Source: Diphasiastrum complanatum
Lineage: Eukaryota; Streptophyta; Lycopodiopsida; Lycopodiales; Lycopodiaceae
Reading direction: 5' to 3'
Assembly (NCBI GenBank): GCA_029204225.1
Contig: CM055107.1
Span: 26,750,572-26,814,571 of the forward strand
Length of the DNA stretch: 64,000 nt
The notes beneath the pieces are model-generated. The model was not told the DNA's origin, ran no database searches, and worked only from the letters and a program-made list of their open reading frames with translations. Each line of letters begins with the position of its first letter. Position 1 is the first letter of the stretch. Positions 12,046 to 24,695 of the stretch are shown in pieces. The position numbers and the translations under genes are program-made.

Positions 12046-14895
12046 ATTTAGAAAAGCATTGGATACATCTAATTGGAACACCTTCCACTTGAAAAAACAA
12101 GCAAGAGAAATAAGAATTCTTATTGTCACCATCTTTGCGACAGGTGCAAAGGTCTCCTCATAATCAAGACCATAGATTTGAGCAAATCCTTTGGCACATA
12201 ATCTTGCTTTATGCTTGTTGATGGTGCCATCATGATTGAACTTGATCCGAAATACCCACTTGCAACCAATCATATGCTTGTTGGATGGAGGATCCACAAG
12301 CTCCCAAGTATTGTTGGTGATCAATGCATCATACTCTTGCTTCATGGCATCATACCACTCCTTGATATTGAGTGCCTCTTGTACATTCTTTGGCTCTTCA
12401 TGAGAGACATAAAAAACATAATTAGTGGAATCAAGATCCACTTGTTTGCCTTTGTCAACATATGAGAGCCTCTTAGGCTCGGATCTATCTCTCATGGATC
12501 TTCTCGGTGAAAAAATCTGAGGAGAGTCTTCTTCAAATCTCGACCCCATCACATCATGATTGTCTTCAAAATCAATAATTGATGATGCACCCATAGATTT
12601 CTTGATCTCGGCCTCTTCAAAAGATGAGTGTTGATCTCCATGAAAGACAACATCTCTACTTTCAATAACTTGAGAAGTAGAGAGTATAAAGACTCTATAG
12701 GCCTTCTTGGTGGATGAGTATCCAACCATGATCCCTTTACATGCACTAGGACCTTCCTTCTTCCTTGTTTCCAAGGGAATATGGACAAAGCATAATCATT
12801 CGAAAACTCTAAGGTGATCAACCTTAGGCTTCTTAAAAAATAAGATTTCATATGGTGACTTTCCTCCAAGAGCTATATGTGGGAGCCTATTCCAAAGATA
12901 ATTTGCACAATTGATGGCTTCTCCCCAAAAATCTTTGGGCAAAGATGCCTCAATTCTCATAGATTTTTCACATTCACATAGAGATCTATTCTTTCTCTCG
13001 GCCACTCCATTTTGAGATGGAGAGTAGGCACAAGAGAACTCTCTTTTAATGCCTTCAAGCTCGCAAAAATCTTGAAATTTATTAGAGATATATTCACCAC
13101 CTCCATCACTTCTAAGAGCTTTAATCTTGAATGAGAATTGCTTCTCTACATAAGCTTTGAAAATAAGGAAATGATCAAACACCATAGATTCAGAAGCAAG
13201 AAGATATATCCAAGTGAATCTTGTGTAATCATCAATGAAAGTAACAAAACAAGTGGCTCCTCCCTTGCTTGTAGTTGATGAGAAATGCACATCCAAGTGG
13301 ATTAACTCCAAAGGATGCTTGCTTTTGATAGAAGATCTTGTAAATGGCTTTTTGTGAGATTTAGCAATAGAACAAGCCTCACAAGGCTTGATCTTCTTGG
13401 AGAGTGACTTTGGCAAGCCAATAGCTTTGGCTTCTTTGATCATAGAGAGCATGCATCTGTAGTTGGGATGTCCCAACCTCCTATGCGAGAATTCCTCCAT
13501 AGAGAGCTTGTTCACAAGAGCAACATTACAAGCATTCACATACTCATTTGGATCTAGTTTATAGATGCCACCAAATCTAGATCCTAATGCAAGTATCTCA
13601 TCATTCTTCTCGATAGTGAAAGTATCAACATTGAATTTTACATCAAGGCCATTTTCAAGCAATTGGCCAACACTAATAAGATTCTTGGTAAGCTTAGGTA
13701 CATAAAGAACTTTAGAGAGAGAAAGAACTTTAGAGGATGCAAGCTTCAAGGGAATGTTCCCTATGCCTTCAATAGGACATTCAAAATCATTTACAGTGTA
13801 TATTGATTTCTTGACTCCATCATAAGGTGCAATAGAAGAGAAAGAGTCCTTGGAGCTACACATATGTGAAGAGGCTCCACTATCAATATATCATAAGCCG
13901 TCCTTCTTGAAAGGAGTGGATGAGAAGCTAGAGACCATAAGAGGTCCCTCTCCATCCCTTGCAATAGTGTCTTCCTTCTCATTGGTGATGTTGGCTTGCT
14001 TGAGTTGATTCTTCTCCTTGAAGCAATTGGTGGCATAATGGCCTTTCTTGCCACAATAAAATCACTTGATCTTCTTCTTCTTGAGCTTGGGTGATGAAGC
14101 ATTAGAGGAATCATCTTCCTCCTCATCTTTGTCTTTGGATTTGCCTTTGTCCTTGTTTGAGGATTGTTGATGTTGGTTCTTGCTCCTCCCTTTGTGCTTA
14201 TCCTTGGCAAAGAGAGCTTTGCCATCATTATGAGTGAGAGAAAGCTTGTCCATCCTCAAGAGTTTGTACTCTTGTCTTGATTCTTCCGAAATTAGCACAC
14301 TTTGGAGAGCCTCCAAACTTGGTAGCTCCTCCTTAATGGCATAGGATTGGACAAGGTTATCAAATTCACTTCTCAAGCCATTGAGAATGACTTGAACTAG
14401 CTCATTTTGATTGATGGAATCACCAATACAAGCAAGTTCTCTATGAATATCTTTTACTCTCAAAACATAACTAGATGCACTCTCATCACTCTTTTGGCTA
14501 CTTTGAAAGATTTGATTCCTAAGAGTGAGAAGCCTAGAGGTATTCTTAGCCTCATAGATAGTCTTGAGACAATCTCAAGCTTCTTTGGCTGTTGTACAAG
14601 TACCTGTCTCCCTCAATATCTCATTAGAGACATTCATCTTAATGTAGTGGAGAGCCATCCTAGCTCTCTTTCTGTATTTTAAAACCTCTTGAAGAATTTG
14701 TGGTTCTTCTTCAAGGCCAAGAACTATGTCCATCATGTCTTGAAGGATCAAGATGGACTCCATCCTCATTTTCCAAATTGAATAGTTTGAAGTGGTCAAT
14801 CTTTCACTTGGTTCCAACAAGGATGAACCCATTGAAGACATTTGAAGTGAAGAAAACTCAAATGATGAACAATAAATGTTGCTACACACTCTCAA
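12046..14895 (-). pseudogene. Copia C1 gag-pol, broken
   Basis: Read right to left, gag begins near MSSMGSSLLEPSERLTTS and carries the DUF4219/UBN2-like region. The zinc knuckle FYCGKKGHYATNC follows, its first Cys converted to a stop (TGA) at about 14062. The protease region has a TGA where C2 keeps Trp (GLWYIDSG). Then come the GAG-pre-integrase motif (HRRLGHPNY ... CEACSIAKSHK), the integrase core (HLDVHFSS, RSDGGGEY, NGVAERKNR) and the RT start (GCKWVFRIK, ARLCAKGFAQ). At 12796-12798 there is a TGA just after the integrase, shared with copy C2. Further stops interrupt gag, including one at about 14576 where C2 has Trp. No functional protein is possible. Confidence 0.9.
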
Positions 14896-15590
14896 TATGA
14901 TCCAATAATAGAGTACTATCTCCTCCTATGAAAGATCTTGCAACTTTTTGTGAATTGATTCTCACTAGCTACACAAATCTCTCTAAAACAAGATCTATTT
15001 CACATCAAATGATGGAGTATAGGCAAATTTAGGATCAAACACTGTTAGCACGTGTGAAGTACTCTAAGAAACCAAATTTGACTCAAATACAATGATATTG
15101 CATGAAACAAAACGGCTAAGATCTCAAAATAGTGCCTAGATCACATATAGATGAGATTGGCAAGCATGCAACTGTGATTTTGGAGCAACCAGGCAATCTC
15201 TTGACAAAACCAAACCAAATGTGTCCACCCAGGTCTAGGTGCCCTACCTAACCCTCTTCAAAATCTTATAGCTTCTGATTGGCTCAACCAAATGGAATGA
15301 AACTGATTGCATCAGAAACTAGACAAAAATAGCTTCAAAAGAAGCTATCAAGCAAGATAAATGGATCAAGCATGAGAGAGAACTTCCAAACTAAAATTGG
15401 ATGTTCCTCACACGTGTCTAAGCACCTGATTCCGTGCAGTACCAGGTCAGATCCAATCAATGTCCTTTTGATCTCTTTTGATCCAAGATTGAACAAGATA
15501 GCTAGGAAAATGGGCCTTGACAACTTCTAGCTCAAGATTAATGAAAATTTTTCACTTAGATGGATCAAAATGCATGGTAACCTTAGGTAG

Positions 15591-15602
15591 GCTCTGATAC
15601 CA
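15591..15602 (-). other. Primer-binding site of Copia C1
   Basis: GCTCTGATACCA on the plus strand is the reverse complement of TGGTATCAGAGC, matching the 3' end of plant initiator tRNA-Met. It abuts the LTR edge at 15603, fixing the element's orientation as minus and the LTR boundary to the base. Confidence 0.9.
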
Positions 15603-16337
15603 TGTTGAATTCACACGTGTGGATTGTCCACAACATGTACTTGTGATCTCCTAAGGTGTGTAGATGCACCAAGATCAAGACTAGATTGAGATTCAAGATC
15701 AATCTTAGATCCTATGGCAAAAACACACTACTACATGCATTCAATCACTTCCAACTCTCACTCACACGTGTGGGAAGTATTCAAAAAATAATCTAAGTAA
15801 AAACAAGCTGCTCTCCTCGAGAGAGAGAGAAAAAGCATCATGAGCTCTCGGGTAGAGAGAGAAAGCTAGAAATCCAATAACTCACAAAATCCATAAAATC
15901 ACCAAATCAATTAGCTTCAAAATGAGGAGTACAATGATACTAGTAGATCCACGAGCTACCACTATGCTTATCTATGATTGGACCATACTTTGTCACCTCT
16001 TGATCCTATTGGGCCATTGATCCATGCACCTCTTAATTCTATTGGACTATATTCAAGCACACCTCAATTTCCTATTGGATCTCACAAGGTTCCACCTCTA
16101 AATCCTATTGGACCTCTTGGAATTCATCAAACAAAAGCTTTACACTTGTCTACACTCTAATTGGCACGTGTTTAGCCTCTTACTCTATTTTGGCTCAATA
16201 GTGGCATTACAAGTGGGAATGCATAATTTGCCATCTATGCCAAATTTATTCCTATCAACATCCTACACCTAGATGCTTGATGTAAAAAACATAAGACCCC
16301 TATATCGAACATAGATAATCTTTTTCAATTCTTCACA
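15603..16337 (-). repeat. 5' LTR of Copia C1 (735 bp)
   Basis: On the plus strand it runs from TGTTGAATTCACACG to CAATTCTTCACA, so in element orientation it is TG...CA. It is closely similar to the two C2 LTRs (45018-45756 and 50517-51253). It contains CACACGTGTG G-box palindromes near both ends of its first 180 bases and a short GA-rich run. Confidence 0.9.
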
Positions 16338-16751
16338 AATAGTAGGTGTTTTTATGATAGCAATGTGCTCTCCTTTATTCTCTTTTGCTTTTTCATACTA
16401 TCCGCATATTCTCTTCAAACGCTTTTTGGGTGTTTTTAATCCCGGAAGTCTACACTTTGGATAATTCTGGGAAAAAACCCAAATCCACTATGTTGCTCTC
16501 CCAACCTTTTAGCACTAGCTCAAATCTTGCCGCCGTTTATGGCGCTAGTCCTTCCCCAGCCCCGTGGGGTTCTGGTTTTTTTTTTTGTTTTTGTCAGTCC
16601 TTTTTTGGCAGGTGTTCCTCCACTCATTACTTCTTGGTTGCGAATCACTTGCGTAGGTAGATTAGAGGTTTGATTTTTGTTCGATTTGATTCAGTTTTGA
16701 TTTAGCCGACTCTAGTACTTTGTCGGCCCAGAAGGGTTGACTAATTTTGTT
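16338..16751. other. Junction DNA between Copia C1 and gypsy 1
   Basis: No confident coding. It may include decayed 3' sequence of the neighbouring gypsy element or the original target DNA, but neither can be shown. Confidence 0.35.
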
Positions 16752-19700
16752 TCAAGGAAGTTCTTTAATCAATAGCCATTGAGCTATTCGTCCCGTCTTA
16801 CAGGTCTTATTAACGATATATAGAAGTGCTTGATGGTCTGTGTAGAAAGCAAAGCTCTGGCCTAATAAATAATGTCTTAGTTGTTGTATAGCGTAGACCA
16901 TTGCCAATGCTTCTCTTTCAATAGTTGTATAGTTTACTTCAGCAGGCACCAGTTGTTTGCTTAAGAAACGTATGGGAAAGTCTTTGCCATACTTGCCTCG
17001 TTGTGCAAGAAGACCTCCAATGGCATACTTACTTGCGTCAGTATGCACATGGAACTCTTTCATGTAATCTGGCGAGCGGAGTATGGGAGCCGTCATGAGG
17101 GCTATTTTCAACTCCTCAAAGGCCTTAATTTGTTCTACGGTCCAGCGAGGATCTATCACAACTAGATAAATGAGGCGTGCCTTGCCGGCATAGTCGATTA
17201 TAAAGATGCGATAATAGTTGGTATGACCGAGGAAGACATATACTTCCTTCACTGTTGCAGGTAGGGGCATGTCCACGATAACCTTGATTTTTGAAGGGTC
17301 GGTAGAAATATCGTCCTTTGATATTATATGCCCGAGTACAACCCCGTGGATGACCCATATTTGGCATTGATCAGGGTTTAGTGAGATGCCGAACCTACGA
17401 CAGCGAATGAAGATTTTCTCCAAGGCGTCTAGGTGCGTAGGAAATAGCCGCTGAATCAAGCTTCAGCTCCTGCCATTTCCTCTAATATTTGGGTTGTTAA
17501 GGGCAAGGGAAAATGGTCTTTCTTCGTAACCGCATTAAGGTTCTTGAGGTCGACATAGATACGAAACTTGCCGTTTTTCTTGGGTACAACCACAATGGAT
17601 GATACCCAATCAATATGTTGGACTTCATAAATGAAGCCAGCATCCAGCAATTTCTTAATATCCTCATCAATCCTCTCATGATAGACTGGGTTACTGCGGT
17701 AAGGTTTAGCCCTAACAGGCTTAGCATTGTCTTCTAGAGGAATCCGATGTACTACTATGTCAGGGGGGATTCCTTTCATTTTGGTATAATTCCATGCAAA
17801 TACATCCCTGTATTTGCATAATAAAGTTTCTAGATCAGACAGTTGGGTTGATGGCAGATGTGCACCAACATGAACCATTCGATCTATGTCCTCATCAGGA
17901 TCTTTAAGGTTTAGTGGAATTAGCGGGTCCTTCAAAGGAATTGGAACTTGGTGTAGGTTCCCGATGTGGCTGTGGTAACTGGATAGCGACGTCATCCAAT
18001 GTAAAGTCTTTGAATTTTTGTGGAAGATCGAAAGGTGGGTCCACAAAATGTTCTGGGACTTTGGGAATCATCTGAGTTGATTCACTACCAGACGTGGAAG
18101 CTTGGTCTGATTGTTTGATTTTTGTCTCCTTAGACAAGGGTTTTATCAGCTGTTTAAGCTTCGCACGCATCTATTTTTGACACTCGGTTAATTTTGTATC
18201 AATAATTTTATTTTTTTGTAACCGAGGTTTTTGTGGTTTTTGAATGGGTGGTGTTGTGGCCTCATTTACCATATCATCATCGATTGTAACCCAGACTTCG
18301 TCGGGATACACGTTACAAGTATATACTTTGGGTCTGGGCCTGTATGCTTGTATGTTTGGTACTTTGGATGTGAGTTGGACATGAGCCAACGGTCCTGGTG
18401 ACTTGATCTCCTTAGGAATGACTTTGGACGGATAATGTTGAGCATCTAGATAGAGGAGTACATGATCATCCGTCATTTCAACATCATTCATGGAAAGGAT
18501 ACCTTCTTCCGAAACATGGGCAGTAGAGACACTAGGTTCTCCTGGGCACCAAGCTATAGGAATGGGGTCTATCATCATAAGCGGGATGATGGGTGTGTCA
18601 ATGTCTGTAGAAGATGGGAGAATATCCACATCTTCTGCAGCTGTTTCAATACGACATCGATTGGAATCCGCACAGTCCACGGTGGCTAGTGCATGATCCC
18701 AATCGATTATGTCCGTGGTTCGTGTATAGTGGCCTTTTGGTTGATCGGGACACTGTCTGATTCATCATATGTTGTAGATGACCAATCATCGTATACCTTG
18801 GCGGGCTTGACATGGCCATTTGAGTCAACAGTGACTCGTTTATCGTGGTTGCCAAAGGTAATTTTGTTGTTCTTCCAGTCTTGGACAACACCTGCCATCT
18901 AGAGCCAGGGTGTACCAAGAAGGAGTTTATACGTATTGGCATCTTCTGGTAGGTCTAAGATGACACAATCGATGATAAACTTGACACCTACTATTTGAAC
19001 TTTTATATTTGATAAATGACCAGCAGGGCCAATAACTCGTTGATCAGCCATACGAAGTTTATATCGTGGTTGATCGAGGGTATTGAAGCCCCATGACTTT
19101 GCCAATGACAAAGCCATTATATTAGCGCCTGATCCACTATTGAGGATAGCAGATACTGTGGGGTAATCTTTATAGGACAAAGTAGTGTGATGCTATTCCC
19201 CCCTTAGCAACACCTATATTCATCATATTCATAGGAATTTGAGAAATGTCAAGAATCTCTTCTGGTTTTCGCTGTTCATCAGAAATAGGAGGCAGCTGAA
19301 AACTATGATGAATATAGCGTTGAAGTCCAGCGAAGGATTTGATAGCACTATGGAACGACATGGTGAGTTGAGCTTGCAGGAGGTCAGAAAATACTTTCAG
19401 TCCCTATAGGGATTGCTCTTTTCCGGGGATATGAGCTGATAACGGACTTTTTGTATGTTCTTCCTCTTGCAAAAATGCATCTCAAAATTTGTTGTATTGC
19501 CTTTGTTCCACTTTTGGGTCTGGGTAATCTTTTGGTAATGTGGAGGCCGTCAAATGGCTTCCATGTGGGTCAGCTGATTTTCCATGGTTTTGCTGCCTTT
19601 CGGATGTGATATGACGTGTTGGAAGGATCCTGTTAGGTTGTTTAGGACAATCTTTGAAGCTGTGTTTGCGAACACAGTCGGGACATTTCGCATGGTATTG

Positions 19701-20163
19701 GTTTTTGACTTTACAGTCAGTCATGAAATGTTCTATTTCGCCATAGATAAAGCAGAGGTTGCTCATTGGTCCGGTGGCGATAGCGTAACCATCTTGGATG
19801 GCTAGCTGTGTTGGGTTTTCTGGTGGTGTGGAATACTCAGCTTGTTTGCACAAACATGAGTTGTCGGTTTGATACTGGTGATGGCTAGATGATGGAATTG
19901 ATGTATCATGATGATATGAGTGATCGTAGGAGTTTTCTACCAGGTGTGTGTGGGCAGACTCTCAAGGATGTCTATGTTTTTGTGCTCCTATATCTTGTTG
20001 TCCTCGTGGTGGTGGTCCTACGAGTGCCAGCTGTGGTTGAGGTTCATGTCTAGGTTGTCTGGGCAACTCCTGTATATGAACCTGGTTGTTTCGTGGTGGA
20101 TATGGCGTGTGTTGTTGCTATGAAACAAATGGTTGTCGAGGAGGTTGATAATGTCCTCCTGAC
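16752..20163 (-). pseudogene. Ty3/gypsy element 1, gag-pol relic
   Basis: From the right: a Pro/Gln-rich gag end, then a damaged CX2C-type knuckle region (about 19680-19800, CPDCVRKHSFKDC). The protease-like segment (18899-19180) reads ILNSGSGANIMALSLAKSWG, with catalytic Asp replaced by Asn. A linker follows. The RT start (17456-18046) carries HRIPLEDNAKPVRAKPYR and VVVPKKNGKFRIYVDLKNLN. The RT tail and RNase H (16752-17459) carry HVHTDASKYAIGGLLAQ and FAFYTDHQALLYIVNK. The RT palm containing the catalytic YxDD is deleted at the 17456 junction, where AGAEA meets the THLDALEKIF motif. Stops and frameshifts occur elsewhere. No LTR or integrase is identifiable. The element is dead and older than its Copia neighbours. 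Confidence 0.85.
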
Positions 20164-23100
20164 CTACAATTGAAGTCCTTCAAAGTGTGTTGATGGCCGA
20201 GGAGAGTAGGAAGGCTCATATCAAATCAAGGATGGAGAGGCTCTCCATCAATGATGGTGATGACAAAGCCTTATTTCTCAAGAGCAAAGGCAAAGCAAAG
20301 TCCAAGGGAGGAGCATTCAAAAGGGAGCAAGCAAAGGATGGAGATCAAGGAGGATCCACATCCTCATCATCACAAGTCAAGCCCAAGAAGGACAAATCTA
20401 GGATAAAGTGCTACTATTGTAGCAAGATGGAGCATTATGCCTCGGAATGCTTCAAGAGGAAGCAAGATCAATGCCAAGACAACATTGGACAAGAGGAGGA
20501 AGAGAGTTATCATGAGGACTCACTCATGATATCAACCTTTTCATCATCAAATGTCAAAGGTGAAGATCCTTGCTGGATAGATAGTGGGGCTAGCTCCCAC
20601 ATGTCAGGTAAAAGGGAACATTTTTCTCAACTCACACCTTATGTAGGACCTATAAAGTCCATTTTTACAGCAAATGATAATGAATGTAAAGCTGAAGGTG
20701 TGGGATCCATTCCCTTATGCTTAGGATCCTCCAAGAAGACTAAGACAGATGGTGTTCTCTTCATTCCTAGCATCACTAAGAATTTGCTTAGTGTTGGCCA
20801 ACTTTTAGATCATGGTTTCATTGTGCAGTTCTCTATTAATGTATGCAACATCAAGAAAAGTGGGATGATCATAGCAAGGGGAACAAGGTTTGGGAGGTTA
20901 TTTAAGCTTGATGCTTTTTTAAATCCTAACCAAGTTGTGATGGTAGCCGAGGAGACCAAGGTGACCACATTTGACTTGTGGCACAAGAGGCTTGGTCACA
21001 TCAACACCAAGTCCATGGAAGCTATGTGCAAGGAGGAGCTTGCTCTCGACCTTCCAAGATCTTTGGCAAAGGAGGAAAGGGTATGTGAAGCTTGTGCCTT
21101 GGCTAAGGCACACAAGTTACCTTTTCCATGCTCAATCACAAAGACAAGTCATCCTCTTGAGTTGATCCACTCGGATGTACATTTTGCTAGCACAAAGAGC
21201 AATGGTGGAGCTACAATGTTTGTCACCTTTATAGATGACTACTCAAGATAATGGGTATATCTACTTTCCTCTAAAGCACATGTTTTTGAGAGTTTTATGA
21301 AATTTCAAACTTTTGTTGAAAAGCATCATAATCACAAGATCAAGTTCTTTAGAAATGATAATGGAGGAGAATATATCTCCAATGAATTTAAAGACTTTTG
21401 TGATCAAGAAGGGATCAAGAAGGAGTTATCTTGCCCCTAAACTCCTCAACAAAATGGGGTGGTCGAGAGGAGAAATAGGACACTATGTGAGTGTTCTAAA
21501 GCTCTAAGGTTAGATGCATGCCTACCTAAGTCTTATTGGGAGAAGCTCTCACATACGCTAACTTCTTATTTTTAGTAGAGTTCCATGTAGCTCTATAAAT
21601 GGTAAACATCTTATGAGTTATTGTATGGAAAAAAGCCTAATATTAAAAGCTTGAAGGTGTTTGGATGCATTTCCTATGTACATGTACCTTTGGACAAAAG
21701 AACCAAGGAGGATCCATCATCCATGAAGGGGATCATGGTAGGTTATGGCAATGCAAGCAAAGGTTACAAAATCTACATTCCCTCTTCTCAAAGGTTGTCA
21801 TTTCTATAGATATCATTTTTGATGAGACTAGAATTCATAAGCTTGAAGATGATTCATCTAACCACTCTATTGGAAGAGAGGTACCCGAGATCAAGGAGGA
21901 GCTTGATCATGAGGAGGAGATAGAACCAAGAAGACCAAGCACACCAAGAAGATCCACAAGGTCAAGGATGGAGCCATTAAGGCTCACATACAAGGACAAG
22001 GGTAAGCAAGCCGAGGGAAGTACTTCTTCTTATGCCTTCATCACATCTTTTGAAGAGCCTTCAAATGTTAGTGAAGCTTTAGAATCAAATGAGTGGTTTC
22101 AAGCTATGTGTGATGAGTACAATGCATTGATGGAGAATGATACTTGGATGCTTGTTGATCTACCTTTGTATAGGAATGTAATTGGATGTAAGTGGGTTTT
22201 TAAGCTCAAGTTGAATCAAGATGGGAGTGTTTCTAAGCACAAGGCAAGGCTTGTAGCCAAGGGGTATGCTCAATCAAAGGGCATAGATTATGATGAGACC
22301 TTTGCACCCGTGGCAAAGATGGTCACCATAAGACTAATCATTGCTCTTGCTTCTCACTTTGATTGTTTATTGTTTCAAATGGATGTGTCAAATGCTTTCT
22401 TAAATGGTCATTTGGAAGAGGATATATTCATGGAGCAGCCCGAGGGCTTCATCAAGCAAGGTATGGAAGACAAGGTGTGTCATCTCAAGAGGAGCTTGTA
22501 TGGTTTGAAACAAGCTTCTAGAACTTGGAAAGGCTCAATACTTTTCTTATCTCTATTGGATTTACTCCTAGTGAGTATGGTCCCACTTTGTACATAAGAT
22601 TTAGTGCAAAAGACATTGTACTTTTATTACTTTATGTTGATGATATCATACTTAGTGGAGATGATTTAGAAGGTCTTGAGAAAACTAAGCTAGATCTATC
22701 CAAGGAGTTCAAGATGGTAGATCTTGGGCTTTTGCACTTCATTTTGGGTATGGAAGTACTTAGATCTTTAGATTATGTCTTCATTTGTCAATCTAAGTAT
22801 GCCCTTTTATTACTGAATAGATCTAACATGCATGGATGCAAGCATGTAGAGACTCCTATGGAGCATGATGTAAAAGCGACCAATAAAGAGGATGAAAGAT
22901 CCTTCAAGGACATCACTCTTTATAGGCAACTTATTGGCTCCTTAATGTGGATAACCATAAAAATACTTGATCTTTGCTATAGTGTTTGCAAGCTTAGTCA
23001 AAATATGCAAGATCCATTAGTTATCCATTGGAACTGTGCCAAAAGAATATTGAAATACATCTCGGGCACACTAGATTTTGGGATCCTTTATAGAGGTGAA

Positions 23101-23433
23101 TCCATTAACTTGCATGCCTTTAGTGATTCATATTTTGCAGGGGACAAGAAGGATATAAAGTCAACAAGTGCCTTTGCAACTTTCATTGGAGAAGGTGTGG
23201 TTTCTTGGCTATCAAAGAAGCAAGAAACAATATCTCTTTCATCAACCGAGGCCGAGTACAAGGCTCTAACAACCACAACCAAGGAAGTACTATGGATCAA
23301 GAGGTTACTTGAGGAGCTCAAAGTGATCAGATCAGGTGTCATTCCACTCATATACAATGACACCATCTCAGCCCAACACCTAGCATCCAATCCAATCTAC
23401 CATGCAAGGAGCAAACACATAGAGATTGTCCAC
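20164..23433 (+). pseudogene. Copia B gag-pol, main part, broken
   Basis: It starts inside gag (TIEVLQSVLMAEESRKAH). The zinc knuckle CYYCSKMEHYASEC lies near 20410-20455, then protease WIDSGASSHMS, pre-integrase WHKRLGHINTKS with CEACALAKAHK, and the integrase start IHSDVHFAS. TAA at 21249-21251 interrupts the integrase core, and more stops and frame changes follow to about 21620. RT motifs GCKWVFKLK, ARLVAKGYAQSKG and the catalytic LLLYVDDIILSG are readable across a frameshift near 22530. RNase H contains SSTEAEYKALTTTTKE. The final codons before Copia A read SKHIEIVH. The reading frame has clearly been dead for some time. Confidence 0.9.
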
Positions 23434-24086
23434 TGTGAAAAATTGTCAACTAGTAGTATTTTCCTAACTTGAGATTTTGTAGGCCTATGGCCAAATAAAA
23501 GTTAGAGATAGGTTCATACATGTATGTAGAGGCCCAAAGTATGTGTACACTACTTTTGAGGTCACATTAATTAGAGGAGGTCGAGTGTGGAGCTCTTCTA
23601 TTGGCTCATAATTTGGTGCATTCCTATTTGACCAAATTTCTAGGTATATGGGTGAATCCTATTGGACCCCAATTTTAGCCTATCATAAGACAAGTGGCCA
23701 AGAGGCACTATGGCTGCTATAAATAGCCATCTCCACGAGTATGTACACATCTCATTTTCATTCTATTGAATGAATGTTATGCTCTTTGAAGGTCCATCTT
23801 CTTCTCTCTCACTTTTTTGTTCATATCTTGCATTCTAGCCACTAGAATTGTGATTTCTTTGTTGCTATGGCTTCACACGTGTGAAATGCAGGTTGTAGGC
23901 TCTGAAGTACGGACAGGGACAGCAAGTTTCTGTTTGTGGAAGCTTATGATCAGATTTTGATGTTTAGTTGATGTTTAGTATGCTTAACATCACAATTTCT
24001 ATCATTTTTTCAATCTAGATGTGCATAACTTCCATGGCCAAGATCTTTATGAAACTTTAGCATCTTTTGGATCTGAGTTTTTCACA
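23434..24086 (+). repeat. 5' LTR of Copia A (653 bp)
   Basis: Runs TGTGAAAAATTG ... GTTTTTCACA. A TATAAATA box at 23718-23725 is the likely promoter. The 14-bp palindrome TTCACACGTGTGAA (23872-23885), with a CACGTG G-box core, lies about 150 bases downstream of the TATA box. The U3-R-U5 borders cannot be fixed without transcript ends. Confidence 0.95.
23718..23725 (+). promoter_or_regulatory. TATA box of Copia A LTR promoter
   Basis: TATAAATA in the context GCTATAAATAGCC lies in the middle of the LTR, as expected for the U3/R boundary about 25-30 bases downstream. The same motif recurs in the 3' LTR at 28926-28933. Confidence 0.7.
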
Positions 24087-24098
24087 TGGTATCAGAGC
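24087..24098 (+). other. Primer-binding site of Copia A
   Basis: TGGTATCAGAGC directly follows the LTR end with no spacer. It is a perfect 12-base match to the complement of the plant initiator tRNA-Met 3' end, the usual primer for minus-strand DNA synthesis in plant Copia elements. Confidence 0.95.
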
Positions 24099-24695
24099 AT
24101 TAGGCGGCCAAATGTGCACGTTTTGCCAGATTTAGAAGAGATTTGTGGGCGAGTTTGCTTTTGTAGCATTCCAATCAAGTTTCTAGCTAAAAATCTTGTT
24201 GATTTATGTGTAGAAATTGGATCTTTGTGATCAAAACATCATTTGTATGCATTTCAATTGAAGTAGGGCGAATTCCCTCTGTACTTATCAGAATAAGGAG
24301 ACAAAAATTGTTTTGGAAAGAGGGAGATGCAAGATCCAACAAGATCCTATTAGTTTTCCATTCTAGCATATAGTTTTTTGATTCAATTTCTTGCTTCTTC
24401 ATGTCAAAAACTTCAAAATTGATGTAACCCTCTGATTTTCAGTTTGCTGAATGATTCAAGAGTGTATTTCAATCTTAGGAGTGAGGGAAAAGCAAGTATA
24501 TTGAGGTTTGGTCTTGGTTTGATCAAGAAATCATAAAACTAGTGGCTAAAATTAAGAAAAAAGTGAGGAAAAGAGAGAAAAAGTAAGGTTTTAGGTTCCA
24601 AATCTTTGTGATTTCTTCTTGTGTTTCATTTGTTGATTCAAGAGAGTGCTTAGTGCATTGGAACAGGTCAAAGATCAGAGATCAATCATTGCAAC

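Larger units (their letters stand above)
12043..16337 (-). mobile_element. Copia C1, 3'-truncated LTR retrotransposon
   Basis: This minus-strand element keeps its 5' LTR (15603-16337), primer-binding site, leader, gag and pol up to the first part of reverse transcriptase. It stops at about 12043 in the sequence ATTTAGAAAAGCATTGG. The homologous point in the near-identical copy C2 is about 46963-46972. The second half of RT, RNase H and the 3' LTR are absent, and the gene relic at 8578 abuts the break. C1 and C2 have unrelated flanks, which supports separate insertions rather than a block duplication. Confidence 0.85.

Noticed and set aside
24087-24098. tRNA gene at the TGGTATCAGAGC motifs
   Set aside because: Only the 12-base primer-binding complement is present, with no cloverleaf around it at this or any other PBS in the window.
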